NCBI GenBank assembly: GCA_016839165.1 | Contig: CP069300.1 | Location: forward strand, 7,473,888 to 7,537,887 | Length of the DNA: 64,000 nucleotides | From: Bradyrhizobium sp. PSBB068 | GTDB taxonomy: Bacteria; Pseudomonadota; Alphaproteobacteria; Rhizobiales; Xanthobacteraceae | Reading direction: 5' to 3' | The notes under the pieces: model-generated | The model's database searches: none | Told to the model about the DNA's origin: nothing | What the model saw: only the letters and a program-made list of their open reading frames with translations | Program-made: the position numbers and the translations under genes | In this document: in pieces, positions 1-8,730 of the stretch | Numbering within the stretch: the first letter of the stretch is position 1 | How the letters are laid out: every line of letters starts with the position of its first letter

Positions 1-651
1 GACCTACAGCAAATCGTCGGTACGCCGGTTGCCCGAGCGGCCTTGGGATCGTTCGTGACGGCGTGGCAGGATACTGCGTTGTCCGGAGACGTCGTGGCCG
101 GAATGCTGTTGGCCGCGGCCCATACTCGGCAGCGGGTGCAACGAGATTCTAACGTCGAACTCGTCTGGACGGGGCCGACGACACCGTTCGTTGCGACCCG
201 CCGCACTGAGCAGGTGCTCCTGGACCTCATTCAGCATGCGACGCGAGAACTCTTCATCGTGAGCTTCGTCGCCTACGACGTTCCGTCAGTCATAGTCGCG
301 ATCAACGCGGCCATCGAACGAGGGGTCGACACTCGCATCCTCGTCGAAGCGTCACTGACTCAAGGTGGCAGTTTGCTCGTCAATCCGGTTTCGACAATGA
401 AAAACGCCGTTCCTTCAGCCAAATTGTATGTTTGGACCGATCGCCCGCATCCGTTCACCAATGGTCGGGTTCACGCGAAAGTGGCCGTTGCTGACGACAA
501 CGCTGCGTTCTTGACGAGCGCCAACCTTACTGGCCACGCGCTCGAAAAGAACATGGAAGCAGGAGTTCTGATCACAGGTGGCCATGTCCCTTCGAATTTG
601 CGCAACCACCTGCACGCATTGATCGAGACGAAGGTCATCTGCCCGACTTGA
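1..651 (+). CDS. Phospholipase D-like protein, DrmC-like (5' end outside window)
   Basis: The reading frame is open from the first base, so the true start lies upstream of the window; an internal TTG at 43 is unlikely to be the start. The visible part (216 codons) ends with a PLD-superfamily half containing one HxK(x)4D motif (HAKVAVAD) followed by the usual NLT-type segment (SANLTGHALEKNMEAG). Size, single HKD motif and the stretch VELVWTGP followed by a TEQVLLDLI helix resemble DrmC, the accessory PLD-like subunit of DISARM anti-phage systems. The family assignment is from memory of DrmC proteins, not from a search. In class 1 DISARM loci drmC is usually last, which would put the rest of the system left of the window. 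Confidence 0.6.
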   Translation, partial: DLQQIVGTPVARAALGSFVTAWQDTALSGDVVAGMLLAAAHTRQRVQRDSNVELVWTGPTTPFVATRRTEQVLLDLIQHATRELFIVSFVAYDVPSVIVAINAAIERGVDTRILVEASLTQGGSLLVNPVSTMKNAVPSAKLYVWTDRPHPFTNGRVHAKVAVADDNAAFLTSANLTGHALEKNMEAGVLITGGHVPSNLRNHLHALIETKVICPT

Positions 652-1116
652 AACGCCAATCGCCAATTCGACGGAGATTGGTCCATCCGGACGACAGCCG
701 CTCTCCCGCGCGGATGGAATGTGTAGACCCGTCGGACCGATCGGCTGATTGGTAGTCGTCGCGCCGCCAATTGGTAGTCACCTGGAGGTTTCGATCCAAT
801 AGACCCTTGAGGGGAAAGCCTTGTATGGGGAATTCCTTGTCAAGGCTCGCTGGGCGGTCGTCCGATCTGAATCCGAGGGGAGCTCGCTGTCGGGCACGAT
901 AGTCGCACCGCAACCTTGTATTCGGTTGGCCTTGCGGGCCTGGACCATGAAGCAGCCATTCGCTTCGAGTGCGAGGCTCCGAGGCGGCGGGCACATTCTT
1001 CCCTCGGCATATTGGCCACGGCGTTCCTCGTGTCACCGCCACCTCGGATCTGATCGACGACGTCCGCGCCTGCGATCGCCGTCAAACTCTGTCGTTCCTG
1101 GGGGTCTGCGCCTCCC
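652..1116. other. Non-coding gap between PLD gene and IS110
   Basis: No convincing gene is seen. Short reading frames on both strands lack recognisable domains. Two direct copies of ATTGGTAGTC lie at 748-757 and 770-779, a 22-bp period, and an inverted repeat AGCCTTG/CAAGGCT lies near 815-845. Part of this gap may be the downstream end of the IS110 element, which has no terminal inverted repeats that would show its border. Confidence 0.4.
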
Positions 1117-2274
1117 TCAAGCCGCGCGCAGGACTATGCCGTCCGGCACGGCGCCGGTGGTCACCAATCGCCAGAAGGCGATCAGCAGCTTGCGGGCCAG
1201 GGCGACGATCATCTTTTTGCGCCCTGTCGGCGCTGCCTCGGTTCGGAAGCGATACCAGGCCGCCAGACCGCTGCCCTTCTGGAACATCAGGAACCGCCAG
1301 GCCAACTGGATGAGGCCGCGGCGCACGCGGGCGTTGCCGGACTTGGCCAGGCCCTTCTCACGTCGTCGGGCGCCGCTCTCGTCCGGCGAGCCGGTCAGAC
1401 CGGCGTAGCGCGCGACGGCCCGCCGATCGCGCAGCGGCCGCGACAGGACCTCCTGGACCAGCATGTCGGCGGTCTCAAGCCCGACGCCGACGACACGGGC
1501 CAGAAGCACAACCATGGCGTTGGACCGCGACTGCGGTGCTTGCTGTAGGCGGGCCAGCCGATCGCGCTCAATAGCCTCGATCTGCTCGCGCACTACGGCC
1601 AGGCGGGCGAGATCACGGCGGATCTCGTCCAGCGTGTTGGGCGGCAGGGCACTGCCCTCCGGCGTGACCAAGGTCTCCAGCTGCTTGGCCGCCCGACGCA
1701 GCGCCGGGTTAAAGCCGCGCACGCCGAGCCGAAGTAGGCCAGACTTGACGCTGTTGATGATCCGGGTCCGCTCGCCGACGAGGCTCTCGCGCTCGCGGCT
1801 TGGCCGCTTGGCGTCCTCCTCCTCGAGGCTTGGGATAGCGACCATGCTGCAGTGGCCGCGCTCGCCGCGCAGCCAGCCGAAGAACACCCGCATGAGCATG
1901 GCCGAGTCCAACCGGTCGGTCTTCGAGCGGCGATGCTCGCGCGACACTGCCACGCTAGTCGGATGGATGACGTGGGTTTCAATGCCTCGAGCCTGCAACC
2001 ACCTGGCCAACCAGAACCCGTCGCGGCCGGCCTCGTAGGCAACGATCATCCGACCGATCTGTCGACCGGCGGCCTCGGCCTCGATCCGCCATCGCGTCAG
2101 CAACTGCCCCAGCGCCGCCGGATCGGGGTCCAGCTTCTTCAGCGGCCGGCGGGCGACGCCCGGTAATGTGCCGGCGACCAACCAGCTCGTGTTACTCAGC
2201 TCGATCACTGCGACCACTGCGGACTCTTGGTCAAAGGCCACAAGCGAGCGGCTCAGATCATCGACCGGCTTCAT
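1117..2274 (-). CDS. IS110-family transposase
   Basis: 385 residues, a normal length for IS110 transposases. The N-terminal DEDD RuvC-like domain is visible: VIELS (a Glu where many members have the first Asp), then YEAGRDGFWLARWL, then KTDRLDSAML with two Asp. The C-terminal Tnp_20 domain carries the serine region GLAKSGNARVRRGLIQLAW. IS110 elements use a structured non-coding (bridge) RNA from the flanking non-coding end to choose donor and target; that RNA is not identifiable here by eye. The gene looks intact, and it separates the DrmC-like gene from the rest of the element. Confidence 0.92.
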   Translation of the reverse strand: MKPVDDLSRSLVAFDQESAVVAVIELSNTSWLVAGTLPGVARRPLKKLDPDPAALGQLLTRWRIEAEAAGRQIGRMIVAYEAGRDGFWLARWLQARGIETHVIHPTSVAVSREHRRSKTDRLDSAMLMRVFFGWLRGERGHCSMVAIPSLEEEDAKRPSRERESLVGERTRIINSVKSGLLRLGVRGFNPALRRAAKQLETLVTPEGSALPPNTLDEIRRDLARLAVVREQIEAIERDRLARLQQAPQSRSNAMVVLLARVVGVGLETADMLVQEVLSRPLRDRRAVARYAGLTGSPDESGARRREKGLAKSGNARVRRGLIQLAWRFLMFQKGSGLAAWYRFRTEAAPTGRKKMIVALARKLLIAFWRLVTTGAVPDGIVLRAA

Positions 2275-2417
2275 CGGGGGCGTCTCCGTGGGGGTGAAAG
2301 ATGCGACGATGCTCTCAGATCTTCAGCACCGGCCCCATAGCTTCTTCCCCTGCGGCCGAGCCGAGGTCTCTGCCGACCCCTTCTGCGGGGCAGGCCGCCC
2401 CGCAACGCCCCGCCGAG

Positions 2418-2490
2418 AGTGAGAGTGCGGACGGGATTTGCCGTGACGGGTTGAGGGCTGGGAGAGAGGCTCCCGGCGCCCGTCGCGGAG
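2418..2490 (+). promoter_or_regulatory. Structured leader before ardC (copy A)
   Basis: A purine-rich segment (gagagtgagagtgcgg) precedes a nested hairpin. GACGGG (2445-2450) pairs with CCCGTC (2479-2484), enclosing GGGAG paired with CTCCC around an agagg loop. The Shine-Dalgarno GGAG follows immediately (2487-2490), 7 nt before the ATG. The same arrangement lies before parB and, more diverged, before the helicase gene. Role unknown: a cis-acting RNA regulator or a single-strand promoter are both possible. Confidence 0.6.
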
Positions 2491-2497
2491 ACCCGCG

Positions 2498-3448
2498 ATG
2501 TCCAAGCACCGCCACGAGGCCGGCCCTGGCCGCGCCAGCCTGTACGACGAGATCACCACAAAGATTATCAGCGAGTTGGAGGCTGGCTCCCTGCCTTGGG
2601 TCCAGCCCTGGGGAACGGCGGCGGCGAAGGCGCCGCTCGCCATGCCTAAGAATGCCGTTACCGGCAGACAGTATTCGGGGATTAACGTCTTGATCCTCTG
2701 GGGCGCCGTGATCGAGCACGGCTTCTCCGCCCAGAGTTGGCTTACCTTTCGCCAGGCGCTTGCGCTCGGCGGCAACGTGCGCAAGGGCGAACACGGCACC
2801 ACCGTCGTCTATGCCGACCGCTTCACGCCCCAGGACGAAAAGCGGCGCGCCCGCGAGACCGGCGAGGAGGCGGCCGCGATCCCGTTCCTGAAGCGATTCA
2901 CCGTCTTCAACGCTGCCCAATGCGAGAACCTGCCGGCCGAGATTGCTGCCGCTGCGCCACCGCCGCCACCGGACCTGATCGAACCGAGGGTCGAGGCGCT
3001 GATCCGGGCGACCGGCATCGACTTCCGCATCGGCGGCAACCGCGCCTTCTACGCGCCGGGCCCGGACTTCGTGATGGTGCCGCCGCCACAGGCCTATTTC
3101 GAGCCGATCAACTGGCACCGGACGGCCCTCCACGAAGTCGGCCACGCCAGCGGCCATTCCTCCCGCCTCAATCGCGACCTGACCGGGTCCTTCGGCACCA
3201 AGAAGTATGCGTTCGAAGAGTTGATCGCCGAGATGAACGCCGCCTTCTGCTGCGCCTCGCTCGGCATCATCCCGACCGTGCGCCATGCCGACTATATCGG
3301 CTCATGGCTCGAGGTGCTGCGCGAGGATAACCGCGCCATCGTGCGCGCGGCGTCGCAGGCGAGCAAGGCGGCTGACTGGATCCTGAGCTTTCTGCCCGAT
3401 CACGACCGCGTCCTCGGCGAGGCTGATAGTGAACGAGCGGCGGCGTGA
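2498..3448 (+). CDS. ardC: ArdC-like antirestriction protein / zincin metallopeptidase
   Basis: 316 residues. The N-terminal ssDNA-binding domain (DUF1738/ArdC-N) starts YDEITTKIISELEAG, and the C-terminal zincin-like domain carries the metal site HEVGH at residues 212-216. ArdC proteins, first described on plasmid pSa, bind single-stranded DNA and protect incoming conjugative DNA from restriction. The ATG at 2498 has GGAG 7 nt upstream and sits directly behind the structured leader. It is the leftmost recognisable core gene of the element and converges tail-to-tail, 4 bp apart, with the TIR-like gene. Its stop codon lies inside another GTGACGGGTTA string (3445-3455), the first part of the leader motif. 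Confidence 0.9.
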   Translation: MSKHRHEAGPGRASLYDEITTKIISELEAGSLPWVQPWGTAAAKAPLAMPKNAVTGRQYSGINVLILWGAVIEHGFSAQSWLTFRQALALGGNVRKGEHGTTVVYADRFTPQDEKRRARETGEEAAAIPFLKRFTVFNAAQCENLPAEIAAAAPPPPPDLIEPRVEALIRATGIDFRIGGNRAFYAPGPDFVMVPPPQAYFEPINWHRTALHEVGHASGHSSRLNRDLTGSFGTKKYAFEELIAEMNAAFCCASLGIIPTVRHADYIGSWLEVLREDNRAIVRAASQASKAADWILSFLPDHDRVLGEADSERAAA

Positions 3449-3452
3449 CGGG

Positions 3453-4706
3453 TTAGCGCGGGGGCAGTTGGTTCGCCGCAACGATGGCGTCCGTGAGAAC
3501 CTTCGACCGGTCCACCGCCGCCAGGTCATAGAAGTCGATGAGAAAATCTCTGAGGGCGGACGTCCACTCCGTCGCGTCGAAGCTGCCTAGTTGGAACGAC
3601 CGGCAAAAGCTGTCCTTTCGGATCGGTCCCGCATATTCCCCCGAAGGAAATTCGACACTGGGCACAAGCAGGTGCTGATTCGTCAGGCCGACTGCTCCGA
3701 ACTCGACGGTAAAGGGCGGGCGGAGCTTGAGTTCTCTCTCGTAAACAAGACGGTGGTTCTCCAAAGCCGCCACGAACGCCTTTTCCACGCCGATCGCCGC
3801 GACAAATGACGGGTTGCCCGTTCTGAACGGCTCTTCGCTCGCGCCCCAAAGTTCGCCGGTCTCGAAGATCTGGGTGAAGCTTGTAATACCGTCGCCATGT
3901 GGCTGGAGATTGATAGCGCCCCAGTCGTTGCGGTTGTGCGGGGACGTGATCACGCGCTGCAGCGGCATCAATCGCTGGGCGACCTCAATTGCCCGGCTCA
4001 AGCCGACACGTGGCTGATCCGCATAGGTCGGATAGAGCCGCAGAAAGATGGCCCGATTTCTTTTGAACCGCATCTCCTGCTCGCCGGGATAGCCGAAATT
4101 CACCAGCACATCGCCGGGCTGAAAGAAAAAGGCGGGCGGCCGGACCGGTGCGGTGGGCACAAACGGATTATCCGTGCGCGCTTTGCTGAGAATATTCTGG
4201 GCCATCAACCTCATGATGGCTTCAAACTTTTCGGAGAGGACCGCCCGGGCTGCACGCCGTGCTCCGTCGGGGCTAGCGGGCGGCAAATCATACTGGGTGG
4301 GATGGCGAACATGACCCAGGTCGAACGGCAGCTCAGTTGGCGCGCCATAATGTGTGTTCATGACCGGCATCATCGCCTCGAACGTCAGCGCGCGAAGCGC
4401 GTAGCCATATTCGGCCATGACGTTGGGGTTGGGGGTCAGCTTACCCGCGTCGGTTTGCGCGATGAAGGTCAGGTCCGGCACGAAAATGTCTGATGCGCCA
4501 ATCTTTTTGAGGATCGTTTCAGTCACCGGGGGCGTGCCCAGGATGCCCTCCGTATCCGCATCGACCTTAATCTCAACCGCCAGGGCATCATCGTCATTGA
4601 TGCGCTTGGCGGCTTCGTCGAGAGCGCGACGGATGAAGTGTCGATTTCCTTTCTGATCCCGGTCGCTCTGCCAAGCGTAGAAGACCGTGATGATCCGTTT
4701 TGCCAT
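3453..4706 (-). CDS. TIR-like domain protein, putative defence effector
   Basis: 417 residues. The N-terminal about 140 residues look like a TIR-like nucleotide-binding domain: ITVFYAWQSD at the first strand, FIRRALDEAAKRI helix, DIFVPDLTFI strand, then NPNVMAEYGYAL with Glu99 at the position of the catalytic Glu in the NVxxExG helix of many bacterial TIR NADases. The C-terminal about 270 residues match no family I recognise. It is the only gene on the minus strand between ardC and parB and has its own upstream region (4707-4850), so it looks inserted into an ancestral ardC-parB order. Defence function is inferred from the domain and location only. Confidence 0.55.
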   Translation of the reverse strand: MAKRIITVFYAWQSDRDQKGNRHFIRRALDEAAKRINDDDALAVEIKVDADTEGILGTPPVTETILKKIGASDIFVPDLTFIAQTDAGKLTPNPNVMAEYGYALRALTFEAMMPVMNTHYGAPTELPFDLGHVRHPTQYDLPPASPDGARRAARAVLSEKFEAIMRLMAQNILSKARTDNPFVPTAPVRPPAFFFQPGDVLVNFGYPGEQEMRFKRNRAIFLRLYPTYADQPRVGLSRAIEVAQRLMPLQRVITSPHNRNDWGAINLQPHGDGITSFTQIFETGELWGASEEPFRTGNPSFVAAIGVEKAFVAALENHRLVYERELKLRPPFTVEFGAVGLTNQHLLVPSVEFPSGEYAGPIRKDSFCRSFQLGSFDATEWTSALRDFLIDFYDLAAVDRSKVLTDAIVAANQLPPR

Positions 4707-4850
4707 TACGCTTCATCCCCGACGAACGTGCCCTGACGCCATCTTAGCAATGGAGCGGCTCTTTAAGGGAGGTCCCGCGCGCCGCCTGTTCCTGCGGGCA
4801 CCGGCGGCCGGGGGCTTCTACCGCGGCGCCAGGGCCCGCGCGGCGGTCCG

Positions 4851-4923
4851 AAAGGAAGAGGGCTGCGCCGGTCTTCGTGACGGGTTGGAAGCCGAGAGAG
4901 AGTCTCCCGGCGCCCGTCGCGGA
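4851..4923 (+). promoter_or_regulatory. Structured leader before parB (copy B)
   Basis: aaaggaagagggc is followed by GTGACGGGTTG. GACGGG (4879-4884) pairs with CCCGTC (4913-4918), and inside it gccgagaga pairs with tctcccggc apart from one mismatch. The SD ggag follows at 4921, 9 nt before the ATG at 4934. Relative to copy A the loop region varies while both stems are kept, which argues for RNA or ssDNA structure being selected. Confidence 0.6.
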
Positions 4924-4933
4924 GTACATCCCG

Positions 4934-7075
4934 ATGGCTATCGCTGTTCAGAAGATCACCCTGTCGTCCTCGCGCGACATCCCCTTCAACAAGCTGGTTC
5001 TGTCCCAGTCCAACGTCCGGCGCGTGAAGGCCGGCGTCTCCATCGAGGAGCTGGCCGAGGACATCGCAAGGCGCACCCTGCTTCAGAGCCTCAACGTCCG
5101 GCCGGTTCTCGACGCCGAGGGCGCCGAGACCGGCATGTTCGAGATTCCGGCCGGCGGCCGCCGCTACCGGGCGCTCGAGCTGCTGGTGAAGCAGAAGCGG
5201 CTGGCGAAGACCGCGCCGGTTCCGTGCGTGGTCCGCGATCCTGGCACCGACATCCTCGGCGAGGACGATTCACTGGCCGAGAACATCCAGCGTGCGCCGT
5301 TGCATCCGCTCGACCAGTTCCGCGCCTTCCAGGCCCTGCGTGAGAAGGGGCGCTCCGAGGAAGACATCGCCGCTGCATTCTTCGTCGGCGTGAATGTCGT
5401 GAAGCAGCGCCTGCGCCTGGCGTCGGTCTCGCCGACCCTGCTCGACCTCTACGCCGAGGACGGCATGTCGCTGGAGCAGTTGATGGCGTTCACTGTCACG
5501 TCCGACCACACACGCCAAGAGCAGGTTTGGCAGGCCGTCTCCGGATCCTGGCAGAAGGAACCCTATCAGATCCGCCGCATGCTGACGGAGAAGACGGTGC
5601 GTGCCTCGGACCGCCGGGCAGTGTTCGTCGGTCTCGATGCCTACGAGGCGGCCGGTGGCGTAGTGCTGCGCGACTTGTTCCAGTCCGACGACGGCGGCTG
5701 GCTCGAAGACGTGGCGCTGCTCGATGGCCTCTTCACTGAGAAGCTGAAGACCGAGGCCGAGAAGATCGCGGCCGAAGGCTGGAAGTGGATCGAGGTCGCG
5801 GCCGACTTCCCCTATGGCCACACGCGCGGACTCCGCGCGTTGGAGGGAGTTGCCGCCGATCTTTCGCCCGAGGAACAGGCGACGATCGACGCGCTCAACG
5901 CCGAATATGCCAAGCTCGAAGCCGAGTATGACGGGGCAGACGAGCTGCCCGACGAGGTGGACGAACGGCTCGGCGAAATCGAAACGGCGCTCGCCGCCTT
6001 CGACGATCGTCCCGTCACTTTCGACCCCACCGACACCGCCCGTGCCGGCGTCTTCGTCAGCATCGATTCCGAAGGTGCTCTGTCCGTCGACCGTGGCTAC
6101 GTCCGTCCCGAGGATGAGGCGCCCATCGTGGAGCCCGGACAGGAAGGCGATGATGAAACCGGCGCGGCAAGCCCAGATGGCGTGGAACCCGGCGCGCCGG
6201 TGATCCAGCGCGCGGTCATCACTATCGGCGGCCAAGTTTCCGAACCGGAGGACGAGGACGACGACGTGGTGAAGCCGCTGCCGGACCGCCTTGTGACCGA
6301 GCTGACTGCGGAACGGACGCTGGCGCTGCGCGACAAGCTCGCGACCACGCCGTCGGTCGCGTTCCAGGCGGTTCTGCACAAGTTCTGCCTGGATGTCTTC
6401 TCGCGCTACTTCGCCTCCGGCAGCGCCATGGAGGTCGCCATTCGCAGCGTCACCTTCCCGATCCAGGCGCAGGGTCTGAAGGATACGCCGACGGCCAAGA
6501 CGATCTCCGAACGCCACAAAAGCTGGGAGGAACGGCTGCCGAAGGATCGAGCCGATCTCTGGGACTGGCTCACCACCCTGACCGGCGACGACCAGGCCGC
6601 CCTCTTCGCGCATTGCGCCTCGTTCGGGGTCAACGCGCTCTACGAGAAGGCCGACCGCTACGGTGCCGGCATTTCGTCCCACGGTGTCGAGCATCGCATC
6701 GGCGAGGCCAACCGCATCGCCCGGGCCGTCGGTCTCGACATGGTGGAGGCCGGATGGCGTCCGACCGTCGAGAACTATCTCGGCCGCGTGCCGAAGCGCC
6801 GCATCCTGGAAGCGGTTCGCGAAGGCGCAGGCGAGCGTGCCGCCCAGCTCATCGACCATCTGAAGAAGGGCGACATGGCCAAGGAGGCCGAGCGGCTTCT
6901 CGCCGACAGCTTCTGGCTGCCTGAGCCGCTGCGCACCGTCGACGACGACGCGCCGTCGGTCGATCAGGTCGGCGACGAAGGCGAGGCCGAGGCGCTGCCG
7001 GAATTCCTCGCCGGAGACGACGACGAGCCTTCAGAGCAAGCAGAAGACGAGCCGCAGACGATCGCGGCTGAGTAA
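4934..7075 (+). CDS. parB: Large ParB/RepB-family partition-like protein
   Basis: 713 residues from the ATG at 4934. A GTG at 4877 in the same frame would translate the leader hairpin and is rejected. The ParB N domain is clear: PFNKLVLSQSNVRR, the CTP-binding motif GGRRYRA (74-80) and ENIQR (116-120), then an HTH-containing region around 120-170. The long C-terminal half, with an acidic stretch DEDDDVVKP and an acidic tail, is typical of the extended ParB-like proteins of alphaproteobacterial ICEs and plasmids. It is far from parA (22.9 kb), so it may not be that ParA's partner; binding elsewhere, such as in establishment of incoming DNA, is possible. Confidence 0.88.
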   Translation: MAIAVQKITLSSSRDIPFNKLVLSQSNVRRVKAGVSIEELAEDIARRTLLQSLNVRPVLDAEGAETGMFEIPAGGRRYRALELLVKQKRLAKTAPVPCVVRDPGTDILGEDDSLAENIQRAPLHPLDQFRAFQALREKGRSEEDIAAAFFVGVNVVKQRLRLASVSPTLLDLYAEDGMSLEQLMAFTVTSDHTRQEQVWQAVSGSWQKEPYQIRRMLTEKTVRASDRRAVFVGLDAYEAAGGVVLRDLFQSDDGGWLEDVALLDGLFTEKLKTEAEKIAAEGWKWIEVAADFPYGHTRGLRALEGVAADLSPEEQATIDALNAEYAKLEAEYDGADELPDEVDERLGEIETALAAFDDRPVTFDPTDTARAGVFVSIDSEGALSVDRGYVRPEDEAPIVEPGQEGDDETGAASPDGVEPGAPVIQRAVITIGGQVSEPEDEDDDVVKPLPDRLVTELTAERTLALRDKLATTPSVAFQAVLHKFCLDVFSRYFASGSAMEVAIRSVTFPIQAQGLKDTPTAKTISERHKSWEERLPKDRADLWDWLTTLTGDDQAALFAHCASFGVNALYEKADRYGAGISSHGVEHRIGEANRIARAVGLDMVEAGWRPTVENYLGRVPKRRILEAVREGAGERAAQLIDHLKKGDMAKEAERLLADSFWLPEPLRTVDDDAPSVDQVGDEGEAEALPEFLAGDDDEPSEQAEDEPQTIAAE

Positions 7076-7178
7076 CCCGATCGCGCGGGGCGGTTTCGGC
7101 CGTCCCGCGCATCCTTTCCCCTCAACCAATCCGACAGCCCCGCCCACGCGCCGGGCGCTTTTGTTTCAGGAAACCACC

Positions 7179-7658
7179 ATGACCAACACATCCGACACCA
7201 CGTCTGAATCCCAGGCTCCGCTTTCCGAATGGGAGATGAAGGCCGCGGCCCGAGCCAAGCTTGATGCCGAACTGTTTGCCCTCAACAAGACCGCGCTACT
7301 CGACGCACTGGCGTTCGCCGGCATCACCCGCGTCGTCGTCAGCTTCGACGGCTACGGCGACTCCGGTCAGATCGAAAATGTGGAAGCTCAGGCCGGCGAC
7401 GATTCCGTCACCATGCCTGGCGCGACCATCGAATTCGCCGAGGCCGTCGGGGACCAGACCGAGCCGAAGCGCTCGTCGGTGAGCATCTCCGACGCCGTCG
7501 AGAGCCTGGCCTATGACGTTCTCGAAAAGACGCATTGCGGCTGGGAGAATGGCGACGGCGCTTATGGCGACGTCATCTTCGATGTCGCGGAAGGCGCGAT
7601 CACGCTCGATTACAACGAGCGCTACACCGCCTCCGAAAACCACACCCACACCTTCTGA
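7179..7658 (+). CDS. DUF6878-like small protein
   Basis: 159 residues, acidic, soluble, no signal peptide. The sequence pattern (SEWEMKAAARAKLDAELFALNKTALLDAL, then VVVSFDGYGDSGQIE) matches the small uncharacterised DUF6878 proteins found in conjugative elements; the assignment is from memory. The ATG at 7179 is preferred over an in-frame TTG at 7161 because caggaaa lies just upstream. First of seven or eight small genes in one direction between parB and the helicase. A weak GCCC/GGGC hairpin lies ahead of it at 7137-7156. Function unknown. Confidence 0.7.
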   Translation: MTNTSDTTSESQAPLSEWEMKAAARAKLDAELFALNKTALLDALAFAGITRVVVSFDGYGDSGQIENVEAQAGDDSVTMPGATIEFAEAVGDQTEPKRSSVSISDAVESLAYDVLEKTHCGWENGDGAYGDVIFDVAEGAITLDYNERYTASENHTHTF

Positions 7659-7668
7659 GGAGGCGGCC

Positions 7669-8046
7669 ATGGGACACTGCTATCACCACGCCCTCTCGTC
7701 GGTCAGGAAATGGGGCGGGACCGCTGAAGACTACCTGCCGCTGCACCAATGGTTCGATGAGTCGAAGGCGATCACCGCCGACTTCCGCCACCGGGCGCTG
7801 CGGCATCACGCCGAAGGCATTTTCATGCTGGAACGCTTCTTCGGCCCGACGATCACGATCTCGACCGGCCGCGTCGTGCCTGTGCGCCTGATCGGCGAAC
7901 AGCACGTCGTTGAGGATCTTGGTTTCATTCCGAGCTTCGCCGACTGGGTGCGCTGCATCCGACCCGAACCCTGGATGGGCCGCGCGCAGCCGATCCACAA
8001 ACTCGTCGATCCGTTCGCGGTGGTCGGCTCAGCCGCCGGAGGCTGA
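7669..8046 (+). CDS. DUF6915-like small protein
   Basis: 125 residues beginning MGHCYHHALSSVRKWGG, His-rich at the N terminus, with HQWFDESKAITADFRHRALRHH typical of the DUF6915 family (recalled, not searched). No membrane segments. SD GAGGAGG starts at the stop codon of the previous gene and the ATG is 10 bp beyond that gene's end, so the two are co-transcribed. Function unknown; conserved in this class of mobile elements. Confidence 0.7.
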   Translation: MGHCYHHALSSVRKWGGTAEDYLPLHQWFDESKAITADFRHRALRHHAEGIFMLERFFGPTITISTGRVVPVRLIGEQHVVEDLGFIPSFADWVRCIRPEPWMGRAQPIHKLVDPFAVVGSAAGG

Positions 8047-8047
8047 G

Positions 8048-8242
8048 ATGTACGGAACCTATCTCCGCCTCGACGTCACGGTTCATGACGGATGGCGGGC
8101 CGTCGTGCGCGCCGCTGCGCGCAAGCTGAAGCCGCGCGCCCGCCGTGATCCGGCGCTCAGAGGCGAGCGTCATCGTTTCTATCGCCAGATGCTCGCCTAC
8201 CACGATCAGGCCCAGGAGATGGTTCGAGCCTGGCGCCTCTGA
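8048..8242 (+). CDS. Small hypothetical protein (64 aa)
   Basis: 64 residues, strongly basic (MYGTYLRLDVTVHDGWRAVVRAAARKLKPRARRD). The ATG overlaps the end of the preceding gene (TGAGATG), so translation is probably coupled. No family recognised. Basic charge would suit nucleic-acid binding, but nothing else supports that. Confidence 0.6.
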   Translation: MYGTYLRLDVTVHDGWRAVVRAAARKLKPRARRDPALRGERHRFYRQMLAYHDQAQEMVRAWRL

Positions 8243-8270
8243 CGCCGCATTACATGCTTCGTTTCCACCC

Positions 8271-8294
8271 AAAGCCCGCCCCAGCCGGGCTTTT
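8271..8294 (+). terminator. Hairpin with T-run between small genes
   Basis: AAAGCCCG (8271-8278) pairs perfectly with CGGGCTTT (8286-8293) around a 7-nt loop, ending in TTTT. It looks like an intrinsic terminator but lies only 20 nt before the next start codon, so it may act as an attenuator. An almost identical structure is at 9025-9048. Confidence 0.6.
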
Positions 8295-8313
8295 CGCATT
8301 TCTGGAGGTCATC

Positions 8314-8730
8314 ATGCCAATCTTCACGATCGAAGCTACCTACCGGATTCCGATCTACCGCCAGCGCGGCTACGAAGCCGATACACTCGCGGAAGCCTGC
8401 CGCCTCGCCATCGAAGACGATGATTGGGAAGGGCAGAAAGAGGACTACGAAACCGCCGGCGAGACCTATGTGACCGGCATCTGGCCGGGCGACGTATCGC
8501 CATACAGCGTCCCGGCGCTCCCCGTTCCCTCGCACCTCGGCGAGAGCCTCCAGCGCAAGGCCGAGCACTTCGAAGTCCTGCTCGGCTTGCTCAAGATCTT
8601 CGCCCACGCACCCGAGGGTGATCCGGCGGACGATCTGGCCTGGCGACAACGCGCGCACGCCGCGATCACCAAGGCCGAAGCGATCCTCGCCGGGGCGCGC
8701 GATCCCGACGGTGATGGAGGCACGTCGTGA
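8314..8730 (+). CDS. Hypothetical protein (138 aa)
   Basis: 138 residues. ATG at 8314 has SD tGGAGGtc at a good distance; an upstream in-frame ATG (8254) would run through the hairpin and is rejected. The N-terminal half (MPIFTIEATYRIPIYRQRGYEADTLAEACRLAIED) has an alternating strand/helix pattern with a DDDWEGQKEDYE acidic stretch. The next gene shows a similar sensing-type pattern (TVKI, then AATDAEAIEKA), so the two may be distant relatives. Function unknown. Confidence 0.65.
   Translation: MPIFTIEATYRIPIYRQRGYEADTLAEACRLAIEDDDWEGQKEDYETAGETYVTGIWPGDVSPYSVPALPVPSHLGESLQRKAEHFEVLLGLLKIFAHAPEGDPADDLAWRQRAHAAITKAEAILAGARDPDGDGGTS

Noticed and set aside
5270..6859. 529-codon open frame antisense to parB
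   Set aside because: The plus-strand ParB has clear domains; the antisense frame is open only because of high GC third positions and has no recognisable domain.
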